In this document: positions 1 through 10,150 of the stretch, one piece after another | Layout: each line of letters begins with the position of its first letter | Position numbering within the stretch: position 1 is the stretch's first letter | From: Cryptomeria japonica | Taxonomy: Eukaryota > Streptophyta > Pinopsida > Cupressales > Cupressaceae | Reading direction: 5' to 3' | DNA: 64,000 nucleotides | Assembly (NCBI RefSeq): GCF_030272615.1 | Contig: NW_026729196.1 | Coordinates: 85,814-149,813, forward strand | Translations under genes and position numbers: made by a program | The notes under the pieces: generated by a model | What the model was told of the DNA's origin: nothing | Seen by the model: only the letters and a program-made list of their open reading frames with translations | The model's database searches: none

Positions 1-199
1 TATTTGTTGTTTTGTGAGCCATTAGTAATTGTTTCCAGTTCGCTGCACGGACTAGCAGGGACCCGAAGGAAAGCCAAGTATCTAAGGCAGTAGCTGGACC
101 TTGGCTCTGATGTCAACATCCTTCCAAGGAAGTCACGGGAATCGATGGGCAGACCAATGCTGGTTTGGTCACCCATCCAGTTGAGACTGGCCAATTGGT

Positions 200-470
200 A
201 TAATAATATTGATCCTATTGGTCGGGTGAAGAATGTATAAGTAGAGATTAATGTAGTAAAGACCACAGCTGACTTCGAAGTGATAGAAATCATGGATGAG
301 AAGGACCCCTATCTATCCGGCGGGGATAGACTGGGCATTTGACAATAACGCAATTCTGAATCGGAAGCAGAGATGTCGTTTTAAACAGATCAATTTCCCA
401 TAGTGGCTCCCTTAGATCCAAATGAAGGAGAAAGGTTCAATTAACCTATCAATGATGAGGTCAAAAGTTG
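200..470 (+). pseudogene. Retropepsin-like segment of the gypsy element
   Basis: The + strand encodes a stretch resembling the aspartic-protease end of plant gypsy elements. It reads VVKTTADFEVIEIMDEKDPY, then after a disruption GIDWAFDNNAILN near 325-365. A frame change in the middle and several stops make it non-functional. Its position upstream of the gag domain is unusual for a simple gag-pol order, so either the element is rearranged or the lineage has an atypical order. The protease assignment is moderate. Confidence 0.5.
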
Positions 471-630
471 AGTGAAATCAGAACATGACAACATTACTAC
501 ATGAAAAGAAGACTATGTGAATCCCACTGCAGATGAAGAGCTGAGCTAGAGAAGCATCTGTTCCATTGGATACTGACTCAGAGGAGGTGTTGGATAGGTG
601 GCAGACAGGAGAATACGATATCTCCACAAG

Positions 631-691
631 GAAACCCCTCATCTTCATGAAATGAAGGTGAGTGAAACCCTCATCTTCATGAAATGAAGGT
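631..691 (+). repeat. Two direct copies of a 28-29 bp element
   Basis: Two nearly identical units lie at 631-659 and 664-691. Both begin GAAACCC and share the core CATCTTCATGAAATGAAGGT, which contains the palindrome TTCATGAA. Similar units in inverted orientation occur at 13046-13075 and 13079-13107. The element is therefore not private to the retrotransposon. Confidence 0.7.
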
Positions 692-1160
692 TACGGAGGT
701 GCACATCTATTGAAAAAGAGATGCGTTGGATTGGAACAGAGCTTCACGACCTTCCGAGATTAGATGGGACTAAGTCCGTTACGACATTTGTGGAGTAGAT
801 GGAAGCCTGTGTACCAGAGAGCCAAAGATGACAAGTACTAGATGCAGCAGTGAAAGGAAACCCTGCGCGGTGGTGGGCGACTCATAGAAATTATATGGAA
901 GATTCGACACAAGTGGTGAACTGTATGATTCTCTGATTTAATCCATCTAAAGAGTGATAATTGTTGAACAGGTATAAGGGCATGGCGGATCTATAAGAAC
1001 GCCTTTGGTTCTTCCAGATGAGATGGACTGAGAATAAATTGACTCAGTAGGAATGGACTCACAAGTTCATTCACACCTTAGACGTTGTACCTAGGAGTTG
1101 GTATGTCCAAGAGGTTACTAGCAGACAGACTAGAGATTGGGATACGATTTCTCAACAATT
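692..1160 (+). pseudogene. Gypsy gag domain remnant
   Basis: Translated on the + strand, the segment around 715-910 reads as a plant retrotransposon gag domain. It includes RWIGTELHDLPRLDGTKSV and, after two stops, LDAAVKGNPARWWATHRNY. The ARWW tract is typical of this domain. At least two in-frame stops interrupt it, one of them at a position where Trp is expected. Downstream to about 1160 the similarity fades. Confidence 0.75.
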
Positions 1161-1650
1161 CTGTGCGACATTCAGATTGACAACAGAAGATCCCGCGTTG
1201 TCTGGTATTTTGAAGTATATAACACATTTCATCTTCAGCAACGATGAAGCAAAACCTACAGGCCGAGCGCAGAGAATGGTATGTGTGTGTCATATAGAAA
1301 AGGAAAAGTTGAACAGGTCAGTGTATTGCTGGAAGATGGACCGAGAATATCCTACAGAGGAAGAAGAGCTCTGGAATATTCAAATTTCTTAAATTGTTGG
1401 AGAGAGAGAAGTCAGAGGAAAAGATCCAGGTAGCAGCAGACCTTATTTCAGGGAGCCCTTGACACCAATGAAATGGAACATAGGCTCTGAAGAATACCCT
1501 AAAATGGTTAGTATTGTAGCTTATTGGCATGAATAGACTGTGAACAGGTGGTGGAATTGCTGAGGGAATATGAGAACCTATTTCCTAAGAATTTGTCATA
1601 AATTAAAGGGCCGGAGGTCTTTTCCTTCTGAGGACAAGGAATTGTAGGAT
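1161..1650 (+). other. Gag-RT linker with no clear domain
   Basis: This stretch joins the gag remnant to the reverse transcriptase. It contains a short open frame at 1177-1392 (71 codons) but I see no recognisable zinc knuckle or protease motif. Near 1575-1650 the frame reads as sequence leading into the RT domain. Confidence 0.4.
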
Positions 1651-1654
1651 CCTT

Positions 1655-2590
1655 GGGAAAAATGAAGATTCAACTCAAATCTGATGCGCACCCTCTGAAG
1701 AAGAGACCATATAGAATTCATCCTATGTACAATGAAAAAGTCAAGCAGGATATAGATAGAATTCTCAAAGTAGGAATTCTTTTCCCATCTGAATGGATTA
1801 GCCCTATGGTGATTTAGCCCAAGAAGACAAGTGATATAAAGATCTGTGTAGACCTCAGGGGGTGGAATGCAGCTTGTGTAAATGATACTTTCCCCACCCA
1901 TGTGGGAGGGAAGGAGGCATACTCATTCACCGATGGCTTCTCAGGATATCACTAGGTTAGGATTGCTGAATAAGAGAAAAAAAAGACCACCTTTGCGACA
2001 GAATGGGGAGGATTTGCATATAATGTAATGCCATTTGGATGAAAAAAACCCTTTTTTTTCTACTTGTATTATTTGCTGCTTTCAAGGTGCGTTTAGCTTA
2101 TTTACCATTGGGGGAAGGAGCGAAGCCGCCCAGGAGGGGAAGGAATTCATGCACAAGTTCCTTGAAGTCTACCTCAATAACTGGACCATGTTCAGCCGAG
2201 CATATTTAGGTACTTAGACTAATGCTGGATAGATGTAGAAAACTGTCAATTTTGTTCAATCTGAATAAGTGTGTGTTCTGTACACCCTTTGGATTCTTGT
2301 TAGGGCATGTAGTGTGCAAGGAAGGATTGTTAGTAGACCAAGCAAAGATAGCAGTGATTGTTGATATGCCCCCTCCTACTTTAGTAAAGACATTGCACGC
2401 AACGCTGGGACATACAGGATATTATTACCGTCAATTCATTTTCCATTATGCTAAGATCACTATGCCAATGGAGAAACTGCTCAATAAAGATGCAAAGTTT
2501 ATATGGACACGAGACTATCAGAAAGCCTTTGATGTGTTGAAGGAAAATATGGTGATTGTGCCTATTCTCATATTCCTAGATTGGAACTAG
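1655..2590 (+). pseudogene. Gypsy reverse transcriptase remnant
   Basis: The RT is clear by motif order. KKRPYRIHPMYNEKVKQDID begins near 1700, KICVDLRGWNA lies near 1840, and FTDGFSGYH near 1930 holds the first catalytic Asp region. EWGGFAYNVMPFG follows near 2000-2040. An extra segment of roughly 90 bp then interrupts the frame. The catalytic YLDD box, expected near 2175, reads YLNN, so both aspartates are lost through G-to-A type changes. The C-terminal half (2222-2590) is open for 122 codons. In-frame stops occur at former Gln codons. The enzyme is dead. Confidence 0.85.
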
Positions 2591-2965
2591 TTGTTTGATG
2601 TTAATGTTGATGCCTCTGCCATAGCAGTTGGCGCAGTACTTGCGCATCCTGGTGAGGGGAACATAGACCATCCCATTTCCTCTGCTAGATTCAAATTGTC
2701 TTATGTAGAGCGTAACTATACTACTATAGACCATGAAGGGTTGTCTATGGTCTACGCTTTACCACAGTTTATACACCATAAAAAGAAAAGCCATTGATCA
2801 AATTCTACACGGACCACTCAGTGTTCAAATCCCTGGTAACACGCCTGTGTTGGGGGGGGAGGATCTGTCGCTGGTTACTTCTTTTCTGGGAGTTCAATTT
2901 TCTTGTGGTAAAGCCTGGCAAACACAACGTGGGACCAGACCGGGTGGAGTCAGGAGAAAATGGAG
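2591..2965 (+). pseudogene. Gypsy RNase H domain remnant
   Basis: Directly after the RT, DVNVDASAIAVGAVLAHPGE carries the DAS box that starts the retroviral-type RNase H. It is followed by ERNYTTIDHEGLSMVYAL, matching the conserved YxxxxxEaLA-type helix. A frameshift near 2790 moves the rest, IKFYTDHSVFKSL, into another frame at 2794-3090, where TDH corresponds to the usual conserved Thr-Asp-His. Domain order and residues make the assignment firm, and the frameshift shows it is inactive. Confidence 0.8.
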
Positions 2966-3189
2966 GGAGCTTGAATGAGGAGTTTCCAGATGCATACCTA
3001 TTTCGGGTTGAAGTAGTACCAGATCATTTCATAGATATTGCAGAGTTTTTGGCATCTGGTAAGGCACTTGAAGCATATACTTGCATGTAGAGGAGGAAAT
3101 TGGTAACCAGAGCAGCAGATTACCAGTTCATTGCAGGGCAATTACACAAGCTAGGAGATGATAACATTCTGTGCATATGTGTGTTGGTA

Positions 3190-3960
3190 CATGAAAATGA
3201 AACAAATTGACATGGTTTTAATGAAGTTTTTTGGAGGACACTATGCAGGTCAAAAGGCTGTGCAGAAGGTGTTGCGCGCAGGACTCTGGTGGCCATCCCT
3301 CTTTCAAGATGTCAAGGAGTATGTGAAGTGCTTTTATGTCTATCAAAGGATTGGAAAACCTTCCGGTCGGAATGAAATGTCGTTGTTTCCTATAGTTGCA
3401 CTAGAACCATTTTCAAAGTAGGAAATTGCTTTTTGGGATCCAATCAATCCCCCGGTGCGAAGATCCGGTGCGCGCTAGATTATCACTGCGACAGAGTATT
3501 TGACGAGATGGGCAGAAGCTGCGCCGGTAAAGGATTGCACTGGAGATACTACTGCGCGCTTTCTTTTTTTACACATTGTGACCAGATTTGGTTGCCCGAG
3601 AGTATTGATGAGTGACCAGGGTTATCATTTGAGAAATTAGACTATCCATGCATTGAATCAAGAGTTGATGATACATCATCAGAAAAGCACACCATATCAT
3701 CCACAAGCCAACGACACTGTTTAATCTGTTAATAAGATATTGGAACATGCGCTGACTAAGATATGCAATGTGGAGTGCGACGATTGGGATGAGAGAATTC
3801 CTGCAGTTATCTGGGCATACAGGACTACATGCAAAAGGTTAACAAAGCATACACCCTTCAAGCTTTTTGGAAAAGAAGTTATGATGCCCATGGAGTTTCT
3901 AGTCCCTAGTCTTCTAATTGTTGTCGCTACAAAAATGTATGATGAATAGTCCCTAGAAGC
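3190..3960 (+). pseudogene. Gypsy integrase remnant
   Basis: The zinc-binding region reads GGHYAGQKAVQKVLRAGLWW and then CFYVYQR, where the second Cys of the HHCC finger has become Tyr. Core-domain sequence follows across frames at about 3420-3720, including a region that should hold the first catalytic Asp. The C-terminal part near 3740-3949 ([20 protein letters not shown], then [15 protein letters not shown]) is the usual end of the core in plant gypsy integrases. Frame changes and stops at about 3420, 3615 and 3660 break it into at least four pieces. Confidence 0.8.
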
Positions 3961-4080
3961 AAGGTTGAATTAATTCATGGAGTTAGAAGAAGATCGCATT
4001 ATTGCTTTAATCAAACAGTGGAGAAGAGCAGGCAGAAAGCATGGCATTACAGAAATAGAAGAAGCAAGACTATAGAATCT

Positions 4081-4430
4081 GGTACATGGTTATTATCTTA
4101 CAGTCAGTTTTGAAACACCTTTCCAATACATAGATCCAATACATAGATCCAATACATTCTTTAACCCGCAACAAGAATACGGGCTGGTCGTAACAACATT
4201 AGCACTACAAACAAAGGATAACCATAGCAATATGACCAACAATAGCAACAACAATAACCATACATTCAACCAAGTAGCAACGACTTCTACTTGTAGCCTC
4301 AATTTCATCATTATACAATTTGTGGTTTTTCTTTTTGACTTTCTAAAAACCCTAACTAACCTAGTCGGTGCCATAATGACAAAGCATTACATATAATAAA
4401 TAACTAGCCAACTTAGCAAAAATAGAGTTT
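4081..4430. other. Spacer downstream of the gypsy integrase
   Basis: No LTR, polypurine tract or known domain could be recognised. A minus-strand open frame at 4093-4374 encodes a Leu-rich stretch that looks like chance translation of AAC/CAA-rich DNA. A short unit, ATACATAGATCCA, is repeated at 4125-4155. Confidence 0.4.
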
Positions 4431-6690
4431 TCTTCCACTTTGTTGTGCCCTTAGGCTCCACATTGCAAAGCTAAGGCTATCCATGTGTCGTGTTATCATC
4501 CTTCTTATGCGTAATCCCAAAAATGAAGGGGCCAACAAGCCCCGACCACACCTGTTGACTCACCTTCGAGTAAACTCCGCTACTTTGTAGCATCTTTCTC
4601 TCTTCCTACCCCGAAAATGAAGAGGCCAAATCTAGAACTAACGCCAATGCATGAGTGTTGAATTGACTGAAGGTGTAAAGCTCCTTAGTCCATTTCCCTC
4701 AAAAAATTGATGCCTAGGTTTGTGCCTGATCATTGTCTGGTTTGGGGGGCTACATTTTGATACTAATTACCATTCCGCATCTGCAAAATATTCCAACTGC
4801 ATGAACTCAAAATATGATTTTCTTTAGTAGGCTGAAAGTGCTTGAAGGCCACGAGTGTCTCATCATGCATAGCAGCAAGCTTATCATCTGCAACCAGGAT
4901 CTCCTTCAACTTATCCGATCAAGAGGGTTGGGGATTGCACGTGCCTCAACAGTAATTTGTTTCATCTTATCCCACCACTCTTTAATTGGTCACTCGCACT
5001 TATTCAGAAGCCCCATCTAATCCTAGACCATAGTATAGATTAGTGGGCTCTCCTCCATAGCCTTCTTCAATCATGCTCGAACATCCCGACCTTGAACCAG
5101 GACAACATGGACATTATCCATGAGCTCCTTCAGATGTTTCTCTTCCTGACTGCACCCCGAATCCAACTCTAATTGCTATGAAATGGCATGCTAGTGCAGC
5201 TATCTCCAACCCAAGTAGATGGTGTCTAATGTTGTGGTAGGTAGACAAGCATGGGCAAAATCTGCTAGCTCTGAATCAACCTACTTCAATTAAGGCTAAA
5301 GATTCTCCAGATGAACCCTAACCATCTCTAGCTCATTCTTTGCATGCTGCCTTGCTTGTACCTACAAGTCTATATCAGATGTGATCTCTGCAAGTTGAAT
5401 GCATAACTGCTGATGGGCCTGCTAGAGGTCTTCGTGAGTCTTAACCACCTGAGTCACTCTCTGGACGACTTCTTCAGTAGTGAGTTGAGCCATCCTCAAA
5501 AAACTTTTTCAAAGAAAACAGATAAATTGTTTGTCCTTACTAGCCACGCTGAGATCCTCCAGGTGGGAACCAGTTCAATGGTAACCCACTGTCAATAGAG
5601 TGCGAAGACCATGAGGGTGTATCGGCTTCAAAAACTGGAATAGATTGTAATCTGATGAATCATTGAAGGACCCTGTCTTGCATGGCATTTGTGAAAAATG
5701 GTCTAACATAAATATGCTCCTAATAGATCTGCAACATGGCTGAAAAAGACGGAGGATCCTATGTAAACTGCTCAATCTGTGCCATTAATGAGAAGTGCTC
5801 TAGAGGAGATGCTAGTGTCGGGATAGTCAGAGGCTCTCTCGGAGGAGAAGTGATCTGTGTCTCATTGGCTGCAACCTCTTACATGATGATATCTTCATCC
5901 TGTGGTGGTGTAGCAATCAAACATTTCATTTGTCCCGAAGGTCTATATATTAACATTCACCAAATCCATCCATTCCACCACATGCATGTATTTCTTCAGT
6001 ACCGCTAGGGGCACTGTGTTTTCAATCTGATGGCGGGGTATTTTTGGCATATTCCGATGGTCATGATTTCTCCTGATGGGGGTATGAAACCCAAGCATGT
6101 TGTACCTCGTGTTCAATTGGGACACCCGGAATGTCCACAAGAACATCAGGAGCGTCATCTTCTATTTGGACCAAAGTAACAATAGGACCTTGTAGCTCCT
6201 CAAATTCATGAAATTCTTGTAAGGCAGAAGAAAAACCTCTTTTATTTGCAAAGTGAGCCAATTAGATGAAGAAAGCATTGCTCGCTTCTATGCGCAAGCG
6301 ACTCGAACGCCAAACTGTAAAACCAACTGGAACATTTACTGGCAAAGGAGCTGAGGGCCTCGGTGGGATTACTGGGACTTCACAACTCAGAGGCTTCACA
6401 ACCCAAGGATTCTTGTGTGGATTGTCACCCTATAGATAACTCATAAAAACACCTAAGCACTGCTTTATGTCACACCCTGATAAATTGGCGTCATCCAGAA
6501 AACGAATAGATGTCGACTTTTTTGGTCCATAGATGATGAGCCCCCTTCCACTTCACTTTATGTTTGGCCAACCCCTTTATATATATAGAGTCTTTGAACC
6601 GATTGATATCATTTGGATACTGGGGCAGCAATCAGAATAAGGAAGAGATAGCAGCTATATAGATGAGGTTCGTCCTTGGAAGATGGCGCT
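4431..6690 (-). pseudogene. Decayed coding-like sequence, nuclear-type origin
   Basis: On the minus strand, long runs read like former protein with hydrophilic, helix-forming composition, broken by many stops. Examples are QARQHAKNELEMVRVHLENL near 5290-5355, EEKHLKELMDNVHVVLVQGR near 5090-5150, and an intact 66-codon frame at 6061-6261 (FANKRGFSSALQEFHEFEEL and onward). Composition resembles the adjacent gypsy relic more than mitochondrial genes. It may be another non-autonomous retroelement or part of the same nuclear insertion. No named domain can be supported. Confidence 0.4.
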
Positions 6691-6865
6691 TGAGGAGGAG
6701 AAGCTAGGGTTTCTGCTCAACAGTCAAGTCATTGATGCAGGTTTGGAGGTTGTCAAGGTGAGTACTCCACCCCCTAGTCGCTTCGATCTAAGTGTGGAAG
6801 AATAATGGTCTTTCTAATGTGATTGGGGAGACCGAGCTATGATCTGCCGTACTTCGATTGGCTTC
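6691..6865. other. Short unassigned spacer
   Basis: I see no gene, RNA or repeat here. It joins the decayed coding-like sequence to the first degenerate tandem array. Confidence 0.4.
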
Positions 6866-7010
6866 CTCGAACACGCTACGCCAGCCAGTAGCAACCGCCA
6901 CGCCAACCAGTAGAAATGCAATACCAACCAGTGGAAACGTTATGCCAACTTTGATATACGCTTACGCGACGCCAACTGTGAGAAACGCTACGCCAACTTT
7001 AGAAGACCCA
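6866..7010. repeat. Degenerate tandem array, about 24-27 bp unit
   Basis: Imperfect copies of a unit containing ACGCCAACCAGTAGAAA run across this stretch (forms such as ACGCCAGCCAGTAGCAAC and ATACCAACCAGTGGAAAC). In one + frame they translate as repeated ATPTSRNA-like peptides. I regard this as a decayed minisatellite and not a gene. Confidence 0.6.
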
Positions 7011-7079
7011 GATTCCTGCCATTGGGGTAGAGCAGTTTAGAGGCAATTATTGAGGGAAATAGGTTGGGAAATCACTCTA

Positions 7080-8335
7080 ATTCCTGCCATTGGGAGAGCA
7101 TCGTTCATAAGAGATAATAAGGCGTGAAAGAGGAGATAGCACCTGGCGTTAAGCAGAGTTAGGTGCCTTTACTGCGAGATCACACCGTTAACAGTCCCCC
7201 TCCTGCCTGTCGTTTAGTGGGCTTCACATCCCGAATCACGACCTGCGGTTGAGATCGGCTTCCCTTTTCTTCCTAGTAATATCGCTTTCCTCCAGTAAGA
7301 CCGCTTTATTCCCGTTATTGAAGAGGTGCCTTAAACATCTAGAAGAGGTACCTTTACTGCGAGGTAAGACCGTTAACCAGCCCAGTTCCTTCCTTGAACT
7401 AGGTCGGCTTCACATACCGAATTATGACCTCTGGCACCTCTCGGATTCCTCCTTCCACTCAATAGAGAAGACCGAACCATGACCTCCGGCACCTCTCGGC
7501 TTCCTTATTCCATACTCAATAGGTAAGACCGAAATAAGACCTCCGGGCTAGGTTAGGATTCCTCCACATCTCCAATAGTCAGAAATACCCAGTCAAGAAG
7601 TAAGGCAAGGTGCGAGAGGAAACACCCAGATACGGTTTGGTGCTTTCCTGGTATTCTATCCAAGAGAAGACTCAATACGAGTGAATAGGAGCCGTTAGGC
7701 GAGTGAAGAGGAGCCGCGAGGCGAGGTTATACCATTAACCAGCCTGGTTCTTCCTGTAGCTTGGGTTTATTACATATAGAAAGTCGAGATCTGAGTTTGT
7801 CATAAACTATGCTTAGAACACACCCTGTAGGCGTTAGAACACACTATGTAGGCCGTTATATCAACCACACTATGTAGGCGGTTATTTTAACACAACTAGT
7901 GTTATTAGGGAGATCCGAGGCATAACCCATGGACTAGATCCGGGTAATTGAGTACTGATCTTATTAGGCGAGTCCCATTAGCTTCCCAGTTCCTGCCTTT
8001 TTAGTTAGGTAAGCTTCTCATGAGACTAAGAGACCGAGACAATACCTTCGGGTTAGATCGGTTATTCTAGTACTTATTTGTTTAGGCGAGGTGATCCCGT
8101 TAGCCAGCCTGGTTCTTCTTTGAGCTTGGGATAAAGACTTCTATATAAGGTAGGCCGAGATCTGACCTATGGGCTAGATCGGCTTCCTATTTTTCATAGG
8201 CAAGTCGATAGCTCATGCTCATGCCGAGACAACTTCGTAGGAGACGTTACGGGCCCGGATTCCATAGGAGACGTATTCGCAATTGTAACGGGCCTGGGCT
8301 CTGCCGGAGACGTATTCGCCATTGTTTCACCCCTG
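7080..8335. repeat. Degenerate long-unit repeat array
   Basis: The same phrases recur in the same order with changes. They are ACCGTTAACCAGCC, then GTTCTTCCTTGAGCT, then CGGCTTCACATACCGA, then ATGACCTCCGGC, then ACCTCTCGGCTTCC. Copies are visible near 7190-7290, 7340-7450, 7455-7560, 7730-7800, 7970-8070 and 8095-8200. The end of the tract carries a shorter doublet, AGACGTATTCGC near 8270 and 8308. No coding frame is conserved across the array. Confidence 0.65.
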
Positions 8336-8559
8336 TTTCCATTCACCATTGGGCTATTTAAGAAATCATTCTATATCCCATCGAGCAATCAACAGAGCAT
8401 GCCAATATATATGCAGTATCTTAAGGGTCAAAAGTGGTCATAGAACACCCGCAAATGCCTGCCCTTTTAAGCCGCATTTCAATCCATCCACGTCATGTCT
8501 ATCTATACACATATATCTAGATTTCTTTTTATCGAAAGAAGTGGATTCTTAATAAGCAG
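8336..8559. other. Unassigned spacer
   Basis: Nothing recognisable. A 76-codon frame at 8322-8552 has no family signature. Confidence 0.4.
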
Positions 8560-9420
8560 CAGTAAAGGCAGCAAAGGCAAGGGTTACTTAGGTAGATATT
8601 GTCAAAGCACCGGCGGCAGAGCCTGTCCCAGAGCTTATAGATACAGGTCCAGATCCAGAGCCACCAGTAGCATCTAAGTAAGCACCATCAGTAGCACCAT
8701 ATTATCTGGTTTAAGTTCGAGCTGCAGTTAAGGATTTCAAACCAGTAATGGAATTAAACCACCCGGGGGTGCGTCGTCTATAATGGACGTATCGTTGTAT
8801 CGTATTGGATTGACCCACGCCTCCCTAGCTCGTTACGATATTTTGCACATCTTATCCTGTTCCGGCTTTTTGCACACGCTACCTAGTTCCATTTCAAGTT
8901 CCAGTTCCAGCTACAGAGCAATCACCTGTAGCACATATTTCTGTTCCAGATTCACTTCGTCCAGTTCAAGATCCAGCAGACCCATACCCCATAGCCTACA
9001 GCAGTAGTTTAATATGTTGTTGACTCTAACCCAGTAGATCCAGTAGAAGCATCAAATTCTGATCGTGATCGTGACGAAGTTTCGGATGACCCATATGCAG
9101 TGCCTGTTTCGTAAGGTCCTTATGATCGTAATCGTGATGCAGTTGTTCCTTCGGATGATCGTGATCCTGATTCAGATCTTCGTGATCGAGATCCATAGCT
9201 AGCAGCACAAAAGTAAGCATACCTATAAGCATACCTAGGTGGAGTAGTTCCATACCCAGTAGTAGCAGTTCCTGGTCCAGTTCAAGATGCGGGACCAGCA
9301 TAACCTGTATAGCCACCACCACGCTTAGCACCCCTTCCGGGTTTAGCTCCTGTTCGTCTCGATTATGCCTTTCCAGATCGAGACCCAGCCATCTGCTCGA
9401 GCTTCCTCTTTCACTCATTC
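8560..9420. repeat. Low-complexity tract, GATCCAGTAGCA family
   Basis: The tract is built from quasi-periodic words such as GTAGCACCA, GATCCAGTAG, CCAGTTCAAG and GATCGTGATC. It resembles tracts at 14.6-16.5, 22.3-23.3, 28.5-28.7, 50.5-51.4, 53.9-55.6, 59.4-61.7 and 63.1-63.4 kb, with either strand uppermost. The 130-codon minus frame at 9026-9418 follows from composition (His, Asp, Leu rich) and is not supported as a gene. Confidence 0.55.
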
Positions 9421-10150
9421 ACTCACCTTCATTTAATCGACGATTACGGGGTTTCCTCAATTAGGTTGATTACCGAATATCCAACGCCGAGGGAAAGGAT
9501 AAAAGGCAGCAGGAAGGCTGGTGAAACCACTATAGCGTAGCGTACCTTACTTAGACGATGAGGGCTTATTGGCTTACTCCAGAAAAAACGTATTTATAGA
9601 GTTCCAAAACAACTGAGCTATATGGGCTTAGAGAACCTTCTAGCTCTTGATTTGGATATAGTGAACATGTCTCCCTCCTTATGCCCGTCCTTATTGAAAA
9701 GGAACAAACACTATCCATCCCTTTCTTTCACATGTAAATAGACAGGTCCAGTTGATATGGTTTCGGACTAGCTCCAGTAACAGTAAAAACCTCGCTCGAG
9801 GAAGGCAGGAGGCCCAATGAGATGCCAGATCCGGTCCCCCTTTTCTATATAATAATGGCTGAGAAGTGGACCGAACATAACCTATTCCTTATTCTGGAAA
9901 ACTGGTAACCCATCCGTGAGCACGGATCCGAACCCTTGCCGCATCTCTCGACGGGCAAGGTTTGATTAATAAGCTGGGATAACTAATTAGACATATATTA
10001 AAGCAGTTTCCACTAGTTCTTAGTAAATGGAATAGCAACTTGCATATCCATAGAATTCGATATCACCCAGTGGACTCCATAGAATGATTCCCTCTCGGCG
10101 GAGCGGAATAGTCAGACCCCTCGCACGCACGAAAAAGTGATTCAAAGAAA
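9421..10150. other. Unassigned spacer
   Basis: No gene, RNA or clear repeat seen. The phrase CACCTTCATTTAATCGACGA near 9430, followed by GGGGTTTCC, is a weak relative of the element at 631-691. Confidence 0.4.

Larger units (their letters stand above)
1..4080 (+). mobile_element. Decayed Ty3/gypsy LTR-retrotransposon internal region
   Basis: A single degenerate retrotransposon interior reads along the + strand. It runs in order through a protease-like segment, a gag domain, reverse transcriptase, RNase H and integrase. Each domain is recognisable only by joining short open stretches separated by in-frame stops and small insertions, so no polyprotein can be made. I could not delimit LTRs. Such elements are nuclear, so this is most likely nuclear DNA acquired by the mitochondrion. 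Many lesions look like G:C to A:T changes (CAG to TAG, TGG to TAG, GAT to AAT). That could reflect decay in methylated nuclear chromatin before transfer, but this is inference. None of the short dispersed modules typical of 19-56 kb were seen inside it. Confidence 0.85.

Noticed and set aside
7106-7114. CATAAGAGA, a match to the plant mitochondrial CRTA promoter core
   Set aside because: No gene lies downstream, and nine-base matches are expected by chance in 64 kb. Similar ATATAAGAGA strings at 27210, 41322 and 50167 lack the leading C.
9026-9418. 130-codon His/Asp/Leu-rich frame
   Set aside because: It is a translation of a low-complexity tract and its amino-acid content follows from the repeat words.
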